From NCBI GenBank assembly GCA_009775195.1, contig VSPF01000052.1, positions 1 through 16,488 on the forward strand: 16,488 nt of DNA, in the 5' to 3' direction. The notes beneath the pieces were generated by a model that was not told the DNA's origin, ran no database searches, and worked only from the letters and a program-made list of their open reading frames with translations. The position numbers and the translations under genes are program-made. Positions 6,268 to 13,553 of the stretch are shown piece by piece (position 1 is the stretch's first letter; each line of letters starts with the position of its first letter). This DNA comes from Muribaculaceae bacterium. GTDB taxonomy: Bacteria; Bacteroidota; Bacteroidia; Bacteroidales; Muribaculaceae.

Positions 6268-7377
6268 TTACTCCCTCTTTTTGTAAGTGGTGGCGGCGAT
6301 GAGGCAGAGGGTGGTGGCGAAGGCGGCCAGGGCGAGGTACTGGGGCCAGAGGTCGGCTACGGAGGCCCCTTTGAGGTAGACCGAACGCATGATTTCGATA
6401 AAGTATCGCGGCGGTACGGCATAGGTGATATACTGCGCCCACTGAGGCATCGACGATATAGGCGTGAACAGGCCGCCCATAAGCTGGAATATAACTATGA
6501 AGGCGAACATCACAAATATGCTCTGCAAGATTGTGGCCGACTTGTTTGCAATCGCCACACCGAGGCCCGACATGACGAGGCTAAACAATATGGCGGCAAG
6601 GTAGATAGCACCGATATTGCCTGCCGGGGCAAGGCCGTAAACAAGCCAACCGATTATCATGCCGACGGTAACGACCAATATGCCTACGAGCCAGTAGGGA
6701 ATGAGCTTCGACAAGACGAATGTCAGCTTGCCTACAGGCGTTACGTTCATTGCCTCGATAGTGCCTGCCTCTTTCTCACTGACAAGGTTGAGCGTAGGCA
6801 GGAAGCCGCAGATTATGATGATTAGCACTACCATAAGTGCCGGAATCATGTAATTACGAAAGTTGAGCGTCGGGTTATAGTAGTTCATGACGCAAATCTG
6901 AGGCATATCGAGCGCATGACCCGACTCCGCCTGCCATCGGGCCAGCGTAGCCATGACTGAATTTGCCACATAGCGCGACCCGAGCATACCCTTGGTTGCA
7001 TTGACACCATTGGCATCAATCGACAAATGCGGTTTACTGCCACGGGCCAAGTCGACACTATAATCGCGTGGTATAGAGAGTATCACATCGACATCGCCGT
7101 TTTCGACCATCTGCAATGCCTCGTCGTAAAGAAAGACGCACTCCTTGACCTCCATAAACTCCGAGGCATCCACGTCGGCAACGATGCGTCGCGACAGGAT
7201 TGACCGGTCGTTATCGACCACAGCCACACCGACATCCTTTACATCGAGATTGGCCACAAGGGGCAGGATGAGCATAGCCATAAACGGAATGGCTATTATT
7301 ATCTTAGGTATGAATGGATTGCGCATCATCAGCCACACCTCTTTTTTGAGCAAAATCTTGAGAAGCCTAAGTTTCAT
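6268..7377 (-). CDS. ABC-2 type transport permease (second of pair), 369 aa
   Basis: Membrane subunit of a two-permease ABC exporter. The N terminus has a basic cytoplasmic start, then a membrane segment IPKIIIAIPFMAMLILPLVA. A large extracytoplasmic domain follows (VAVVDNDRS onward), and then a cluster of membrane helices from about residue 175. The family hallmark is the loop EKEAGTIEAMNVTPVGK between helices, which contacts the ATPase. It belongs to the YhhJ/YbhR-like ABC2_membrane_3 group. The start is the ATG at 7377, 10 bases after the stop of the first permease; an in-frame extension reaches only a TTG at 7419 inside that gene. It is the last gene of the efflux operon. Multidrug or toxic-compound export is the usual role of such operons; the substrate is unknown. 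Confidence 0.9.
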   Translation of the reverse strand: MKLRLLKILLKKEVWLMMRNPFIPKIIIAIPFMAMLILPLVANLDVKDVGVAVVDNDRSILSRRIVADVDASEFMEVKECVFLYDEALQMVENGDVDVILSIPRDYSVDLARGSKPHLSIDANGVNATKGMLGSRYVANSVMATLARWQAESGHALDMPQICVMNYYNPTLNFRNYMIPALMVVLIIIICGFLPTLNLVSEKEAGTIEAMNVTPVGKLTFVLSKLIPYWLVGILVVTVGMIIGWLVYGLAPAGNIGAIYLAAILFSLVMSGLGVAIANKSATILQSIFVMFAFIVIFQLMGGLFTPISSMPQWAQYITYAVPPRYFIEIMRSVYLKGASVADLWPQYLALAAFATTLCLIAATTYKKRE

Positions 7378-7387
7378 AACGTTGCTG

Positions 7388-8434
7388 TCAATGTTTGGTG
7401 TTGAATTTCTTAATCGCAAGGGCGAGCACGGCGAGGGTCATCGCTGTGAGTATTGCGACTTCGGTAGCGATATACTGCAGCGGCAACTGCTGTATCATAA
7501 GCGTACGCATGGCCGAAATATACCATCGCGCCGGTATTATACACGACAACCATTGCAGTGGGACGGGCATATTCTCGATAGGGAATATCATGCCCGACAG
7601 CATAATCACTGGCAGCATAAACAGCACGCCCGACACCAATAGGGCCGTGACCTGGGTGTTTGCCAAAGTCGATATAAACAATCCCAGCGCGAGGGCGAGG
7701 ACGATATAGAGCAAGGACACCCAAATGACATTGAACACCTCGGTCGAGAATGGCAAGCCCAAGACCGTATAAGCTATCACAAGCATCAGGGAGAGTATGA
7801 TACACGACAGTATGAAATAGGGCACGATTTTACCTAATATGATAGTGCGCGGCCTGACAGGCGACACCAGCAACAGGTTCATGGTGCCGGTCTCTTTCTC
7901 GCTGACTATCGAAACCGAGGTCATCATGGCGCATATAAGTATGAATATCATGCCCATGATGCCGGGCACGAAGTTGTAGGCACTCTTTAGCAGTGGGTTG
8001 TATAAGGTGTTGATTAGCACCGGCGACTCGGTATTGCCGGCAATCACACTCTCAAGATAGCCGGTAGCTGTCTGGGCGATATTGGTATTGGAGGCGTCGA
8101 CTACTATCTGGTAATCGCTTTTGCCATTAGCAGTCCGCTGTATCACGGCTGCATCGGCGAGGCCGCGACGCAGCGTCGGTTCTACCTCGTTGTCGGCTAC
8201 AAGTCCTTTGAACGTAAAATAAGGATTTGCCCGCAAACGCTCGAGCAACAGCCGCGACCCGTCGTCGTGCTGCTGTATTACCGCCACCACTTTCACATCG
8301 TTTACCTCGGTAGATATGGCGAAACCGAACAGCAAAAGCAACACCACCGGCATAACCAACACTATCGTCACCGTGCGCGCATCGCGGACGGTATGCAGTG
8401 TCTCTTTCTTTATCATTGACGCTAAAATCGACAT
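7388..8434 (-). CDS. ABC-2 type transport permease (first of pair), 348 aa
   Basis: Paralogue of the next gene, with the same plan: an N-terminal helix with VTIVLVMPVVLLLLFGFAI, an extracytoplasmic domain (VVAVIQQHDD onward), then about five helices. The coupling loop EKETGTMNLLLVSPVRPRT lies after the second helix. The probable partner is the second permease as a heterodimer. I chose the ATG at 8434, which has AGGAG about 10 bases upstream and follows the ATPase stop by 4 bases. An earlier ATG at 8458 would overlap that gene by 20 bases and adds eight polar residues (MQREEIEA). Confidence 0.9.
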   Translation of the reverse strand: MSILASMIKKETLHTVRDARTVTIVLVMPVVLLLLFGFAISTEVNDVKVVAVIQQHDDGSRLLLERLRANPYFTFKGLVADNEVEPTLRRGLADAAVIQRTANGKSDYQIVVDASNTNIAQTATGYLESVIAGNTESPVLINTLYNPLLKSAYNFVPGIMGMIFILICAMMTSVSIVSEKETGTMNLLLVSPVRPRTIILGKIVPYFILSCIILSLMLVIAYTVLGLPFSTEVFNVIWVSLLYIVLALALGLFISTLANTQVTALLVSGVLFMLPVIMLSGMIFPIENMPVPLQWLSCIIPARWYISAMRTLMIQQLPLQYIATEVAILTAMTLAVLALAIKKFNTKH

Positions 8435-8438
8435 GGCT

Positions 8439-9182
8439 TCAATCTCCTCTCTTTGCATCTTTGGCGACGATGCGGAAGACTTCGTCCATCGTCGTGGCGC
8501 CGTATTGAGACTTCAAATTTTCCGGGGTGTCGAGAGCCTTGATTTTGCCGTCGACCATGATTGATATGCGGTTGCAGTACTCGGCCTCGTCGAGATAGTG
8601 CGTGGTCACGAAGATGGTCATGCCCTGCGATGACGCCCTGTATATCAGCTCCCAGAACTTGCGGCGCGTCACGGGGTCGACACCGCCGGTAGGCTCGTCG
8701 AGGAAGAGCACGCCTGGTCGGTGGATAGTGGCGGCAGAAAAGGCAAGTTTCTGCTTCCAGCCGGTAGGTATGTCGCGGACAAGCGTGTCTTTCATCGCCG
8801 TCATTTCCAAGAGTTTGAAAACCTCGTCGGACTTCGCCCGTATTTCCCCGTCGGTCATGCCGTAGATTGTGGAGAACAGCGTAAGGTTCTCAGCCACGGT
8901 AAGGTCTTGATACAGCGAGAATTTCTGACTCATATACCCTATATGCCTCTTTATTTCCTCGGGCTGTCGCACGATGTCGTAACCGGCCACGGTGCCATGG
9001 CCCGACGTAGGCAGGCTGAGGCCGCAGAGCATACGCATGGCCGTGGTCTTACCGGCACCGTTGGCACCGAGAAAGCCGAAGATTTCGCCACGGGCGACAT
9101 CGAAGCTGATGTTGTCGACCGCCGTGAAATTTCCGAATTTCTTGGTCAAATTTCTGACTGATATAGTATTTTCACTGTCCAC
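8439..9182 (-). CDS. ABC transporter ATP-binding protein (second ATPase), 247 aa
   Basis: ATPase driving the exporter. It has Walker A GANGAGKTT (39-47), a Q-loop in GYMSQKFSLY, Walker B VLFLDEPTGGVDP, and the H-loop in VTTHYLDEAEYC. The signature motif is unusual, reading IPTGWKQ in place of LSGGxxQ, a form seen in this exporter group. No ATG is available at the N terminus. I chose the GTG at 9182, which overlaps the stop of the first ATPase by 11 bases; a TTG at 9191 is the alternative. It ends 4 bases before the permease start. This is the only intact ATPase in the operon as sequenced, so it may carry the transporter alone if the neighbouring frameshift is real. Confidence 0.9.
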   Translation of the reverse strand: MDSENTISVRNLTKKFGNFTAVDNISFDVARGEIFGFLGANGAGKTTAMRMLCGLSLPTSGHGTVAGYDIVRQPEEIKRHIGYMSQKFSLYQDLTVAENLTLFSTIYGMTDGEIRAKSDEVFKLLEMTAMKDTLVRDIPTGWKQKLAFSAATIHRPGVLFLDEPTGGVDPVTRRKFWELIYRASSQGMTIFVTTHYLDEAEYCNRISIMVDGKIKALDTPENLKSQYGATTMDEVFRIVAKDAKRGD

Positions 9183-10085
9183 CGTCGGCAAGTTTTATAA
9201 ATAAATCTTCGATATCGCCCTGTGTCGGTTCGATTTTTATGTCGTTCAGTCCCCTGTTGCTCAAAGCCCGGGCTATTTCGGCAGGATTGAAATCATCTCC
9301 AGCCACAACATGCAGTGTCGCGCCGAAGGTATAGCAGTCCTTGACCGAGGGGATTTCGCGCAAGGCGAGTAGGAGAGGATACATCTCGCGTGCCGAAACG
9401 GCATAGAGGCTCTCGCCGATGCCGGCGACAAGACGCGCCGGTGTGTCGACCCTGAGTATGCGTCCACGGTTGATTAGCGCGATTTGTTCGCAACGCTGTG
9501 CCTCGTCCATATACGATGTCGATACCAGTATGGTGATGCCTTTCTCGCGGAGTGTGGCAAGCATGTCCCAGAACTCGCTGCGGCTCACGGCATCGACACC
9601 TGTCGTGGGCTCGTCGAGCAAGAGTATTTCGGGCCTGTGGATGAGTGCGCAGCCGAGGGCGAGCTTCTGCTTCATACGCCCGACAGCGCCCCTGCACGGC
9701 GGTCGGGAAATTTCGCAAGCTGGTCGAAAAACGGCGCAATCAAATCGTAATTATCCTTGACGCTGACACCGAAAAGCGAGGCAAAGAAATGCAGGTTTTC
9801 GTTGACGGTGAGGTCGGGATATAGCGAGAAACGCTCGGGCATATAGCCTACTATCGACCTGATTTTGCGATAGTCGGCCACCACATCGAGGCCTGCGACC
9901 GTGGCCGTGCCTCCATCTGGCACGAGCATGGTGGTAAGGATTTGGTAGAGCGTGCTCTTGCCTGCGCCGTCGGGCCCGATGAGGCCGAACAAGGAGCCTC
10001 GCGGCACGTCAAAACTCACAGCGTCGAGAGCCTTGACCTTGCCGTAAGACTTCGACAAGCCCCTTATTTCGACAGCATTGCTCAT
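9172..10085 (-). pseudogene. ABC transporter ATP-binding protein (first ATPase), split by a one-base frameshift
   Basis: Two frames together make one about 304-residue ATPase. The first (10085-9672, 137 aa) has Walker A GPDGAGKST (37-45) and the Q-loop region GYMPERFSLYPD, and stops right after GALSG. The second (9675-9172, 167 aa) opens with MKQKLALGCALIHRPEILLLDEP, holding Walker B and the H-loop. The normal signature would read LSGGMKQ; the DNA reads GGC GTA TGA where GGC GGT ATG would restore the frame, so one G is missing at about 9677-9682. The break makes an ATGA stop/start overlap, so the C-terminal half could in theory be made separately, but cutting the signature motif should inactivate the enzyme. 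Sequencing or assembly error is as likely as a true mutation. The start at 10085 overlaps the adaptor gene stop by 4 bases. Confidence 0.85.
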
Positions 10086-10969
10086 AAGCGCACCTCGCCG
10101 TATTGCCCGAGTTTCAGCCTGCCGTCGTTGGCGACGGAAACCTTGGCGGCGTACACAAGGTTGGCTCGCGAATCGTTGGTCTGTATTGATTTGGGCGTAA
10201 ACTCGCTCTCCTGGGCAATCCAGATAATCTTGCCGGGGTATTCATAGTGTTCGTCGCCGCCGAAATCGGCAATGACCGTCACCTCGCGACCCACCGATAT
10301 GTCGGCAAGCTGCGAAACGGTGAAATAGCAACGGAGATATATGTCGTTGAGATTGGCCATCTTAAACAACGGGCGCCCCGGAGTGGCAAACTCGCCGGCC
10401 TCGGCATATTTTTGTAGCACTACGCCTGTTATTGGGGCGGTGATAATGCTTTTCTCGATATTTTCCTGTATCTGTTCTTTCTGATACTGAAGGGCCAAAG
10501 CGTTGTCAGAAATCGAAGTACGGCTCTTTCCGAGGGTCGATAGGAGGGCCTCGAGTTGCGCGTTGAGGGTCTTGAGCTGGGCGTTGGCATCGTCGCCCTG
10601 CTTCTGGGTGGCGGCGCCGTCGGCAAGCAGGCGTGCTATACGCCTACATTCGTTTTGCTGATGGGCGATTTGCGACCTCAAAGCTGCTGCTTGGGCGGCT
10701 ATATCGGGCGACGATTGCTCGGCCGACGACTGCTGGCTCTGCAACTGCATATATTGCAAAGAAAGCAAGGTCGTATCGACCAAGCCGACTTGCTGGCCAA
10801 GGTCGAGACTATCGCCTTCTATAACATTCATAGTCAGTATTTTACCGCTTGTTTCAGCCGACACGGTCACAGTTGTAGCCTCGAAGATGCCGCTTGCATC
10901 ATAATCGTTTTTGCTGCCGCACGAGGCAAGCAGGAGCAGGGCAAGAGGATATATATAGTTAGTCTTCAT
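10082..10969 (-). CDS. HlyD-like membrane fusion lipoprotein of the ABC exporter, 295 aa
   Basis: Periplasmic adaptor linking the inner-membrane exporter to the outer-membrane channel. A lipoprotein signal with lipobox LLASC puts the acylated Cys at 17. Residues about 28-65 form the first half of a barrel-sandwich (biotinyl-lipoyl-like) domain (GIFEATTVTVSAETSGKI). Residues about 70-165 are a Gln/Ala-rich coiled-coil hairpin, and the second half-motif is IITAPITGVVLQKYAEAGEF, followed by a beta-barrel region. Like YbhG/YhiI-type adaptors it is short and lacks a long C-terminal domain. The ATG overlaps the TolC-like gene stop by 4 bases and the stop overlaps the ATPase start by 4 bases, so translation is likely coupled along the operon. 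Confidence 0.92.
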   Translation of the reverse strand: MKTNYIYPLALLLLASCGSKNDYDASGIFEATTVTVSAETSGKILTMNVIEGDSLDLGQQVGLVDTTLLSLQYMQLQSQQSSAEQSSPDIAAQAAALRSQIAHQQNECRRIARLLADGAATQKQGDDANAQLKTLNAQLEALLSTLGKSRTSISDNALALQYQKEQIQENIEKSIITAPITGVVLQKYAEAGEFATPGRPLFKMANLNDIYLRCYFTVSQLADISVGREVTVIADFGGDEHYEYPGKIIWIAQESEFTPKSIQTNDSRANLVYAAKVSVANDGRLKLGQYGEVRL

Positions 10970-12249
10970 CGGTTTAGAACGTATTTGAGTTTATAGATGC
11001 TTTGTATCATTTGTATCTCGTGATATGCGGCATTTAGCCGTGCCTGGTTCTCGTCGGTGATTTTGGTGAGTAGCGCGGTGGCGTCGATTACGCCGTTTTC
11101 GAGTTGCGACTCAGCAGCGCGGCGCACATTGGCTCGCAGGTCGACTATGCGCGAGTCCTCGGCCATCAGGGCCTTGTACTCCTCGATGGCGTCGGCCTGC
11201 GCCTGCGTCTCGAGGCCGGTGTTGAACAAGAACACGTCGCGGTCGTTGACAATGCCCTCGCCCGAAAGTTTCAACTTTTGCTCACGGTTGCTTTTGGTGT
11301 AAAACGAGCCGATATTCCACGACACCTTTACCCCGGCAAGGACATTGAACGACAAGTCGCGGCTCATCATGCTTTTGAAATAATCGAAGCCGGGATAACC
11401 GTAATACGCCTGGGCAAATAAGCCGATTTTGGGCATCAGCGACGCCTTTACATTTTCGAACTGCGTACGGTTGAGACTCAGGGCTGCATCGAAATGACGC
11501 AGTTCGGGCCGGTCGGACGAATAAGTGGTGGGCATTGTCGGCGCAGGTTTCGCTAATTCGCAGGTACTCATGTCCTGGCCGGTGTACAGCCCGAGCAGCT
11601 TGCGGCAGTCGGCGGCATTGCTCTTAGCCTGGATTAGCTGCTGCCCTACGGTGAGCTCCTGGGCCTCGACCATATCGACATCGCTCTGCATGGCCGTGCC
11701 GTTGGCCTTCATCGAACGCAGCTTGGCGAGGTTGCTTTCGAGCAACTCGCGCGTAAGCATAATCTGGCGCGTCTGCTCCTCAATCAGCAAGATGCCGAAA
11801 AAGAGGTTTTCGACACGTTGATTTATAGCATACATCTGCACGTCGAGGGCCGACCGCTGCTCGTCGGCAGTGGCATGAGCCACCTCGCGCCGCGCTTTCG
11901 ACGAACCGCCGTCCCAGATGGTCTGGACGAGGTCTATGCCGGCCTTGTACTGCACCTTGCCGAGCCCTCGGACATCGGTGCCCATCTGCTCTAAGATGCC
12001 TGATAATTTATCAGGGAAGGCCGGCACCACGTTTTGCGCCGTCGCCTGGCCGTAGATTTCGATTTGCGGCAACCAGCCCTTGTTTATTTCCGACAAATCT
12101 ACATCGCGGATGCGGTCGACTAGTCCGTACTTATGGAGCAACGGATAGTTCTCGGCGGCGTACGCCTTGCACTGCTCCAAGGTGACTTGCGCGGTCGAGG
12201 CGACAGCCGCTGCCATGGCCGCGAGTATCAAAAAAAGTCGTTTAATCAT
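10966..12249 (-). CDS. TolC-family outer membrane efflux protein, 427 aa
   Basis: Outer-membrane channel of the tripartite exporter. It has a signal peptide (1-20, cleavage near STAQ) followed by VTLEQCKAYAAENYPLL, the usual TolC-family first helix. Long amphipathic coiled-coil stretches follow, as two structural repeats (about 130-210 and 335-420), with beta-strand segments between them such as LSFNVLAGVKVSWNIGSF. Its 427 residues fit the family. It lies between the regulator and the adaptor, with 8- and 4-base overlaps. The C terminus is short (YKLKYVLNR), without an extended tail. Expected to pair with the adjacent adaptor and ABC exporter; the substrate is not readable. Confidence 0.92.
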   Translation of the reverse strand: MIKRLFLILAAMAAAVASTAQVTLEQCKAYAAENYPLLHKYGLVDRIRDVDLSEINKGWLPQIEIYGQATAQNVVPAFPDKLSGILEQMGTDVRGLGKVQYKAGIDLVQTIWDGGSSKARREVAHATADEQRSALDVQMYAINQRVENLFFGILLIEEQTRQIMLTRELLESNLAKLRSMKANGTAMQSDVDMVEAQELTVGQQLIQAKSNAADCRKLLGLYTGQDMSTCELAKPAPTMPTTYSSDRPELRHFDAALSLNRTQFENVKASLMPKIGLFAQAYYGYPGFDYFKSMMSRDLSFNVLAGVKVSWNIGSFYTKSNREQKLKLSGEGIVNDRDVFLFNTGLETQAQADAIEEYKALMAEDSRIVDLRANVRRAAESQLENGVIDATALLTKITDENQARLNAAYHEIQMIQSIYKLKYVLNR

Positions 12250-12883
12250 CGCCCTTGATTTCGAGTTTGTGTAGTATGGTATTTACGTTTTCGCGCTTGC
12301 GTCGCTCGAGAAAATCATCTTTGAGTTCGGGAACGCCGCCGGCCACGACATTGATAATCGGCTCCGCTACAAATGGAAAGATGTTGAGCGATACGATATC
12401 GAGCAGCAACATCGCGGCATTCACACGGCGGCATCGACCCAGGGCGGCATTTTCGTCGATAACTTGCTGGAGATTGCCTATGGTCTGCGAGGCCATTGCC
12501 AGGATGCTATTCTTCATTGTTTCAAGGCGCTGTGGATTGCAGTATAACTCGTTGAAAATGAAGCGCGGCAACGACGGGTTTGCAGCAAGGAAATCAAAAT
12601 GGCTTGTCACACCTAACTCGATATTCTCGCGCAATGACAAATCACGGTTTGAGAGTACGCCAAACAAGATTTCGCCAAGGCGCGCCATCTTGTCGGCTAT
12701 GATTTTTTCGAATAACTTGTCCTTGGTGCGGAAATAATAATGCAACATTGCATGAGTCACCCCCGCAGCTTCGGCTATTGCCGTGGTCTTGGCACCGGAA
12801 TATCCCTTTTCGAGGAACTCTTTTTCAGCCGAAAGGAGTATCAATTCCTCGGTATTATGCTGTTCTATCTGCTGTTCGTTCAT
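12242..12883 (-). CDS. TetR/AcrR-family transcriptional regulator of the efflux operon, 213 aa
   Basis: One-component repressor. Residues about 12-58 are the TetR DNA-binding domain: ILLSAEKEFLEKGYSGAKTTAIAEAAGVTHAMLHYYF, with the typical helix-turn-helix and the YYF-x-x-KD-x-L ending. The rest is an all-helical ligand and dimer domain with no recognisable ligand signature. It is the first gene of the operon and its stop overlaps the TolC-like start by 8 bases. Two near-identical palindromes lie between the -7 element and its ATG, so it very probably represses its own operon and is released by a transported compound (inference from the layout). The ATG at 12883 is followed directly by the coding start; there is no clear SD. 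Confidence 0.93.
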   Translation of the reverse strand: MNEQQIEQHNTEELILLSAEKEFLEKGYSGAKTTAIAEAAGVTHAMLHYYFRTKDKLFEKIIADKMARLGEILFGVLSNRDLSLRENIELGVTSHFDFLAANPSLPRFIFNELYCNPQRLETMKNSILAMASQTIGNLQQVIDENAALGRCRRVNAAMLLLDIVSLNIFPFVAEPIINVVAGGVPELKDDFLERRKRENVNTILHKLEIKGDD

Positions 12884-12884
12884 C

Positions 12885-12898
12885 TAACACAATTGTTT
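12885..12898. promoter_or_regulatory. Operator-like palindrome, site 1
   Basis: TAACACAATTGTTT, half-sites TAACA(C/A) and TTGTT(T/A) around AA. It lies one base ahead of the tetR start codon, 26 bases from the near-identical site 2. Likely TetR binding site. Confidence 0.6.
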
Positions 12899-12910
12899 TA
12901 CAAACATGAT

Positions 12911-12924
12911 TAACAAAATTGTTA
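12911..12924. promoter_or_regulatory. Operator-like palindrome, site 2
   Basis: TAACAAAATTGTTA has perfect half-sites TAACAA/TTGTTA around AA. It begins 3 bases past the -7 box and covers the expected transcription start, a position where a bound repressor would block initiation. Confidence 0.68.
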
Positions 12925-12927
12925 GCG

Positions 12928-12958
12928 CAAAGGTATGCAAAATAATTGAACCTGCAAA
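12928..12958 (-). promoter_or_regulatory. Promoter of the tetR-efflux operon
   Basis: Perfect Bacteroidetes consensus on the minus strand: -33 TTTG at 12958-12955, 19-base spacer, -7 TACCTTTG at 12935-12928. No other promoter of this kind was seen within the seven genes that follow. Confidence 0.82.
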
Positions 12959-13153
12959 AAAAATTTTTAACCCGGCTTGAAATTTTTACGCAGCACGGTT
13001 ATCCCTATTATAAAAATTCGCCCATTTGAAACGAGCGATTTGCCTTTTGCCATTTCAGACAAAAAATATTGTAATCGTGATTTTATAACTCATCGAAATC
13101 AGTGTATACTTGTTAGGTCTAAATAAAAGGGGCTGTGATTTATAACGTATTTT
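12959..13153. other. AT-rich intergenic stretch without recognised features
   Basis: About 195 bases between two divergent promoters. It contains no open frame with a credible start, no convincing hairpin and no tRNA-like sequence. It probably serves only as the upstream region of the two promoters. Confidence 0.6.
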
Positions 13154-13184
13154 TTTGCAATGCAGATAAATTTAACTACCTTTG
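13154..13184 (+). promoter_or_regulatory. Promoter of the structured RNA / BspA-like gene
   Basis: Perfect consensus on the plus strand: TTTG at 13154-13157, 19-base spacer, TACCTTTG at 13177-13184. Transcription should start near 13190, about 360 bases before the only credible start codon, which marks an unusually long transcribed leader or a separate RNA gene. Confidence 0.82.
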
Positions 13185-13189
13185 TGGAG

Positions 13190-13497
13190 TCAATCGCTTG
13201 CAGGGTCCATTTGGAGGCTCGGGGGCGGTGGGCAGATACATTTTATAGCGTTTACCAAGCGCTTGTTCCTGACACTTGAAATCTCGCAAATTTCATTATC
13301 CAAGCCAAGACACAGCAGCGGTAGATGCCTCGTGGATATGTAATTACCACGCATCTTTTGCCTCGGCGACGAGGTATAGAGATGCTATAGTTGCATATAT
13401 AGGCGTGGGCTCTGCACGTTGCCGTTCTACTTGGATGGGCAATGCGAGAGCCTCAAGTGTGGGACGGCAATGGAAAAGATTCACGCCTTTTCTATAT
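13190..13497 (+). ncRNA. Structured RNA leader or small RNA gene upstream of the BspA-like gene
   Basis: Hairpins seen by eye: AGATGC/GCATCT (13323-13328 with 13351-13356) extended by GTGG/CCAC; CCTCG-GCGA-CGAGG with a GNRA-type tetraloop (13361-13374); and TATAG/CTATA (13375-13389). A long closing hairpin follows: AGGCGTG with CACGCCT (13401-13407 and 13482-13488) enclosing TTGCCGT/ACGGCAA (13419-13425 and 13464-13470) and ACTTG/CAAGT (13429-13433 and 13454-13458). TTTTCTATATTTTAT comes right after, so the 3' end looks like a terminator. No frame with an ATG start runs through it convincingly. I do not recognise it as tmRNA, RNase P, SRP or a riboswitch I know. It may be a stand-alone RNA or a cis-acting leader. 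Confidence 0.55.
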
Positions 13498-13502
13498 TTT
13501 AT
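13482..13502 (+). terminator. Terminator-like end of the structured RNA
   Basis: The closing strand CACGCCT of the long hairpin runs into TTTTCTATATTTTATAG. The stem is long and interrupted, so efficiency is uncertain; read-through would supply the BspA-like gene 52 bases later. Confidence 0.45.
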
Positions 13503-13553
13503 AGGGAAGGCCGTGATACAGAAGCGAAATCAACACGTCTAACACCAAAGTAT

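Noticed and set aside
9672..9690. Programmed -1 frameshift in the first ATPase
   Set aside because: No slippery heptamer and no clear downstream stimulator are visible. A single missing G explains the break more simply.
13127..13145. GGGGCTGTGATTT resembling the 5' end of tmRNA
   Set aside because: It lies upstream of the promoter. No tag frame, no tRNA-like T-arm and no CCA end follow.
13276..13542. 88-codon open frame inside the structured leader
   Set aside because: It begins only with TTG, has no recognisable domain, and the DNA is dominated by base-paired stems.
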